From Saccoglossus kowalevskii (lineage: Eukaryota > Hemichordata > Enteropneusta > Harrimaniidae): a stretch of DNA of 22,727 nucleotides. A program made the position numbers and the translations under genes. This document shows positions 19,586 through 22,727 of the stretch, piece by piece; positions within the stretch are counted from its first letter, which is position 1, and each line of letters begins with the position of its first letter. Under the pieces are notes generated by a model that worked only from the letters and a program-made list of their open reading frames with translations, searched no databases and was not told the origin of the DNA. The stretch is taken from the NCBI RefSeq assembly GCF_000003605.2, contig NW_003158734.1, forward strand, positions 192,030 through 214,756. Direction: 5' to 3'.

Positions 19586-21736
19586 TGTATTAAAATCAGG
19601 AAAAAAAAAAGCAGAGCTTTTTAAACACAGAGTTAGGGAAGGGGTTTACAAGCAGAATATGCATTTAGTGTCAGGAAATGTAATATGCTTGAAGCTGGAG
19701 TTAATTCAGGTATACATATATTTACTGCATTTAAACAACCATGAAATTTAACACATCGACAGCTGACAATGTCTTATCACATTCATTGCGGCTATCCCTT
19801 GAGGTTTTTAAAAGGCTATGTGTTATACAGTCTTACAAAAATACATGTATGTTGTAATATGCAAAATCATTATGTATTCTGTGGTAACTTTAAATGAAAG
19901 AAATCAGCATATACACACGTTGATGTAAATACAACAAATTAAGTATACACTAAGTTTATACTACTTGTGTGTTTTTGACATGTGCTCGTATTTCAGTCAG
20001 TCCCTTAATCATTGACAATAATATAGTATCCAAATATAATATAATTATTTCAGTACCAGGAAACACTATGTATACCTTTTTTAGTCTTTGTAAATATGTT
20101 GATTTTCTGTTCTAGGAAAAACTGTTACAGTCGTGACTTAACGGAGAACTTAAAACGAAAACCTAATATTCCTATACTTCTGAAGTTGGTTAATATTACT
20201 AGTTACTTTGAAACATTGTAGTCAAACCCTTAGACTTTGTGCCATCAAAACAGACAGTTCAAGTACTACCAACATATGTTCTTACACACATTTAATAGTT
20301 TGCATACCATCACAAACTACAGCCAACAAGGGATGGCAAATCCACATGGAGTCCAGAAGCTGACACCGCCGACTGACAGTTTAGAGTGTTCAAAGTTGAG
20401 TTCAGCATATATTCAAAAGAAATTCAAACTAAGTTCAACAATGAAAATTTCTGTACAGGGAACACTGTTGAGTTATCAGAAAGAGAATCACAAATGTCTC
20501 TATAGAATCAACACTAGATTTCATAGAAACTGTCAAATTATAGTATTCAACAATTAACTGGCTTGACGAATCATTATGGAATAATGTCTACGTTCATGCC
20601 CAGAAAATAAAAGATGTTGTTGAAATTCAAAGACATGCAAGTAATGCAAACGACGCAGTCGACATGTGGTCCAGTCCTTCCAAGATTGAAAAGTGAATAT
20701 AAATAACAGTCTTTCAAACAGTTTAGAAATGACGCCAATGTTTATAAATTTGCTAGTTAGTAAACCAACTTCAGAGGTATACGAACATTTGAAACATGAT
20801 TTTAAAAGTTTTACTGTAAAGACTGTAAATACACTAATTAGCTAATAATTACATTTTAACAAGTTTCTATAGACAAGAAAATCACATTTTGTCATGATGC
20901 TAAAAAACTGAAGTCAACGAGTACATGTGCACCTTGTAATTTGTTGGCCCTGTGCTACAAAAACCCTAAACACAAAAAACTTGATATGTTAACAGTGACC
21001 CCATATCGTAGTTATAGGATACACTGTTTATTTACATGAATTTGAATGTGAGCTGCGCCATGACTGGCTTTTTTAATAAGCACATATGCTTCTAATAGAG
21101 CAAATTTGGTAGCATGAGAAGGGGCAGTGCAAATTGATTAAAACCTTATGTACCTTTTTCCAGATATTATTTGTTCATACTTTTTTATTGTTCTTATCTA
21201 TTTTGGCGGTTATATTTGCCCAAGTCTTTTGGAGTTTTTTCTTAACTAGACTATAAGTGAAGAATTCTTTAAATACGGAATAAATCTCACCTTTATTTTT
21301 TTTAAACCCAAATGTTCAATACTTAACACTACATATTTCTAGGGTTAGTGCTGCTTCTGGGATCCCTGACACAATTTAAATTACCAGGTAAAATTTGTGG
21401 ACTAGTCTTTAAAAAGAATTTCTTGGTTTGCTTATAAATACACTATTATGACGACTAACTGGATGCATGGGAAATTGTTTATAATTTCATCAAAATTCAT
21501 CTATACTATTTATGGCATTTTAAGAAACTTGCAAATTAAAACTGAATCTGTTTGACATAAAAATAGTAAATATAAAAATTCAACAAGATTTACAGTGAGT
21601 TTAACAGGACTGACGCTTTCATATGACAAACTTGTCCATAATATAGCTAGAAAAACGAAATAAGCATCCTCTAGTGACTACCTTCCAAATTAGTCATAAA
21701 AATAAACCATATGGACAAAATAAAGTCAATGATTAG

Positions 21737-21767
21737 ACCAGTCAGCCATTGACTGGTTTGTAAACCA
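21737..21767. repeat. overlapping hairpins
   Basis: ACCAGTCA-GCCAT-TGACTGGT (21737-21757) overlaps TGGTTT-GT-AAACCA (21754-21767). These two alternative stems share four bases. No T-run follows that would suggest a known element. Confidence 0.7.
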
Positions 21768-22351
21768 AACTGCATATTTTCCAATTAAATCAGTCCATTC
21801 TTTCATGCATCTAGACGTTAGATGGCAAGCTACTTTAGCATTTTGTTTAACTAGGAAATCCATTAGGGATTATTTTCACAGTACTTCCTCAATAACATCA
21901 CAGTTCTCTTTACAAGCATACTGTAATACACTTAATATGTATCATTCATTTCCCCAAATTAGCGAAATAGACATTGAAGAGTCTGAAACTGAATCTTCCT
22001 GAGCAGTCATTTGTTTACAGTACTAGGCTTCTGTCAACCTTCCGTAAGTCACCCATTAGGAATTACTTTTAGCTTTGACTGCAGAAAGTTAGACCCCCTT
22101 TAACCACCAATGGATATGGTGAACTTCAAACCATGAATCATTGAGAAAATGTGTCGGGCGAGATGCAAATCATAGATGTGTTTGCTAATTAAGTTTGAAT
22201 TGTCTAGTTAGACATCAAAATGTTCTCTATAATTATTATACCATTAGCTGTATTATTTCTGTGCAGCAATGCATGTAGCTTTGATGTTTAGTTTAGATTA
22301 TTTGTATTCCTATTATATCATACATTGTATTTGACCTATGACGTGATCAGT

Positions 22352-22370
22352 GATTGGTTTAGAACCAATC
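22352..22370. promoter_or_regulatory. inverted CCAAT-box pair
   Basis: GATTGGTT-TAG-AACCAATC gives an NF-Y type CCAAT core on both strands. A TGACG half-site (22339-22343) and CATGTGAC (about 22393) are close. It may mark a promoter near the right edge or be part of a dispersed palindromic repeat. Confidence 0.3.
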
Positions 22371-22727
22371 TATCACAACTTGTGTTTTGTGTCATGTGAC
22401 ACTTAAGGTCCTCGCACCATTATTACCAAACGCTTCAGCATGGTATTAAGATTTTGTTTTCAGGCTTGGGTGGTACCAAGGTGGAAAATGGTTGCACATA
22501 TGGGGGGTAATTCCTGGAATTGCAATAGAGAGGGTTCAGGCCGAAATACATATATACCGGTATAGTGTTTCCATGTTTCCTCTGATATTTCTGTGGTATT
22601 CTGCTGCTGTAAATAATGCAAGATTTGTTCCGAAATTCAGTGTGTTTGCTCAAAACACCCCTATTTTTTAATGGCAGAGTCGAATAGTTTCACTCCCACT
22701 GGGAAATCTGCATTGTTACTTGAATGA

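Larger units (their letters stand above)
15241..22727 (-). other. upstream region: 5'UTR intron and/or intergenic DNA
   Basis: About 7.5 kb without a recognisable coding exon on either strand. The acceptor at 15241 requires an upstream noncoding exon, either here or beyond the right edge. Candidate minus-strand donors with good consensus include CAG/GTGAGA near 16886 and AAG/GTGAGA near 21290, but nothing selects between them. Open frames here are short, with no family resemblance. Confidence 0.6.

Noticed and set aside
20237-20557. Plus-strand 106-codon open frame
   Set aside because: No recognisable motif, ordinary intergenic composition, and length within chance expectation over 7.5 kb.
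14826-21103. Exact 14-mer TTCTAATAGAGCAA at 14826 and 21090
   Set aside because: A shared 14-mer is expected about once by chance in AT-rich DNA of this length; flanks do not align.
21762-22002. Plus-strand open frame ending in an acidic tail (EIDIEESETESS)
   Set aside because: The tail looks protein-like, but the rest matches no family I know, and no exon chain or upstream frame supports it.
22435-22653. Minus-strand 72-codon frame, and a plus-strand frame after an acceptor-like TTTTGTTTTCAG at 22454-22463
   Set aside because: Both frames overlap the same bases and neither shows family motifs; one isolated acceptor is not evidence of an exon.

Overview
This is animal nuclear DNA: AT-rich (roughly one third G+C by eye), with no operons or Shine-Dalgarno sites, and one split gene with GT-AG introns. 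The only gene I can support lies on the minus strand. It is the 5' half of IFT140, the intraflagellar transport complex-A WD40/TPR protein of cilia. I rebuilt 17 coding exons from splice-site phase and recalled similarity to vertebrate IFT140. They run from the ATG at 15210 down to 1341 and encode about 805 residues, including both N-terminal WD40 propellers and the start of the TPR-like solenoid. The rest of the gene lies beyond the left edge. All 16 complete introns keep frame across their junctions.

Layout, right to left in the direction of transcription. 22727-15241 is about 7.5 kb with no recognisable coding sequence. It should hold the upstream noncoding exon and promoter of IFT140, because the ATG exon has its own splice acceptor at 15241. 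It also contains an RFX X-box-like site (18871-18884), a GACA/AACA microsatellite and several perfect palindromes. 15240-1341 holds the coding exons. The introns carry mobile-element debris: a hAT-like MITE (13010-13267), a second inverted-repeat MITE candidate with possible TA duplication (9072-9278), a tRNA-headed SINE-like segment (1918 onward), a LINE/SINE-like 3' tail (about 2400-2515), a diverged 127-bp tandem repeat (8049-8300), a 54-bp tandem duplication (8441-8548) and a 50-N assembly gap (11825-11874) flanked by related repeats. 1-1340 is intron.

Organism: the protein is clearly metazoan and close to vertebrate IFT140, while the repeats and the strong excess of TACATGTA and TACCGGTA octamers suggest a marine invertebrate, perhaps a lophotrochozoan such as a mollusc. 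That is inference, not proof. I found no CRISPR array, no bacterial-type system and no evidence for a wholly new gene system. The most notable items are in the noncoding DNA: the enriched palindromic octamers, a pre-miRNA-like intronic hairpin, the MITEs and the X-box-like site.
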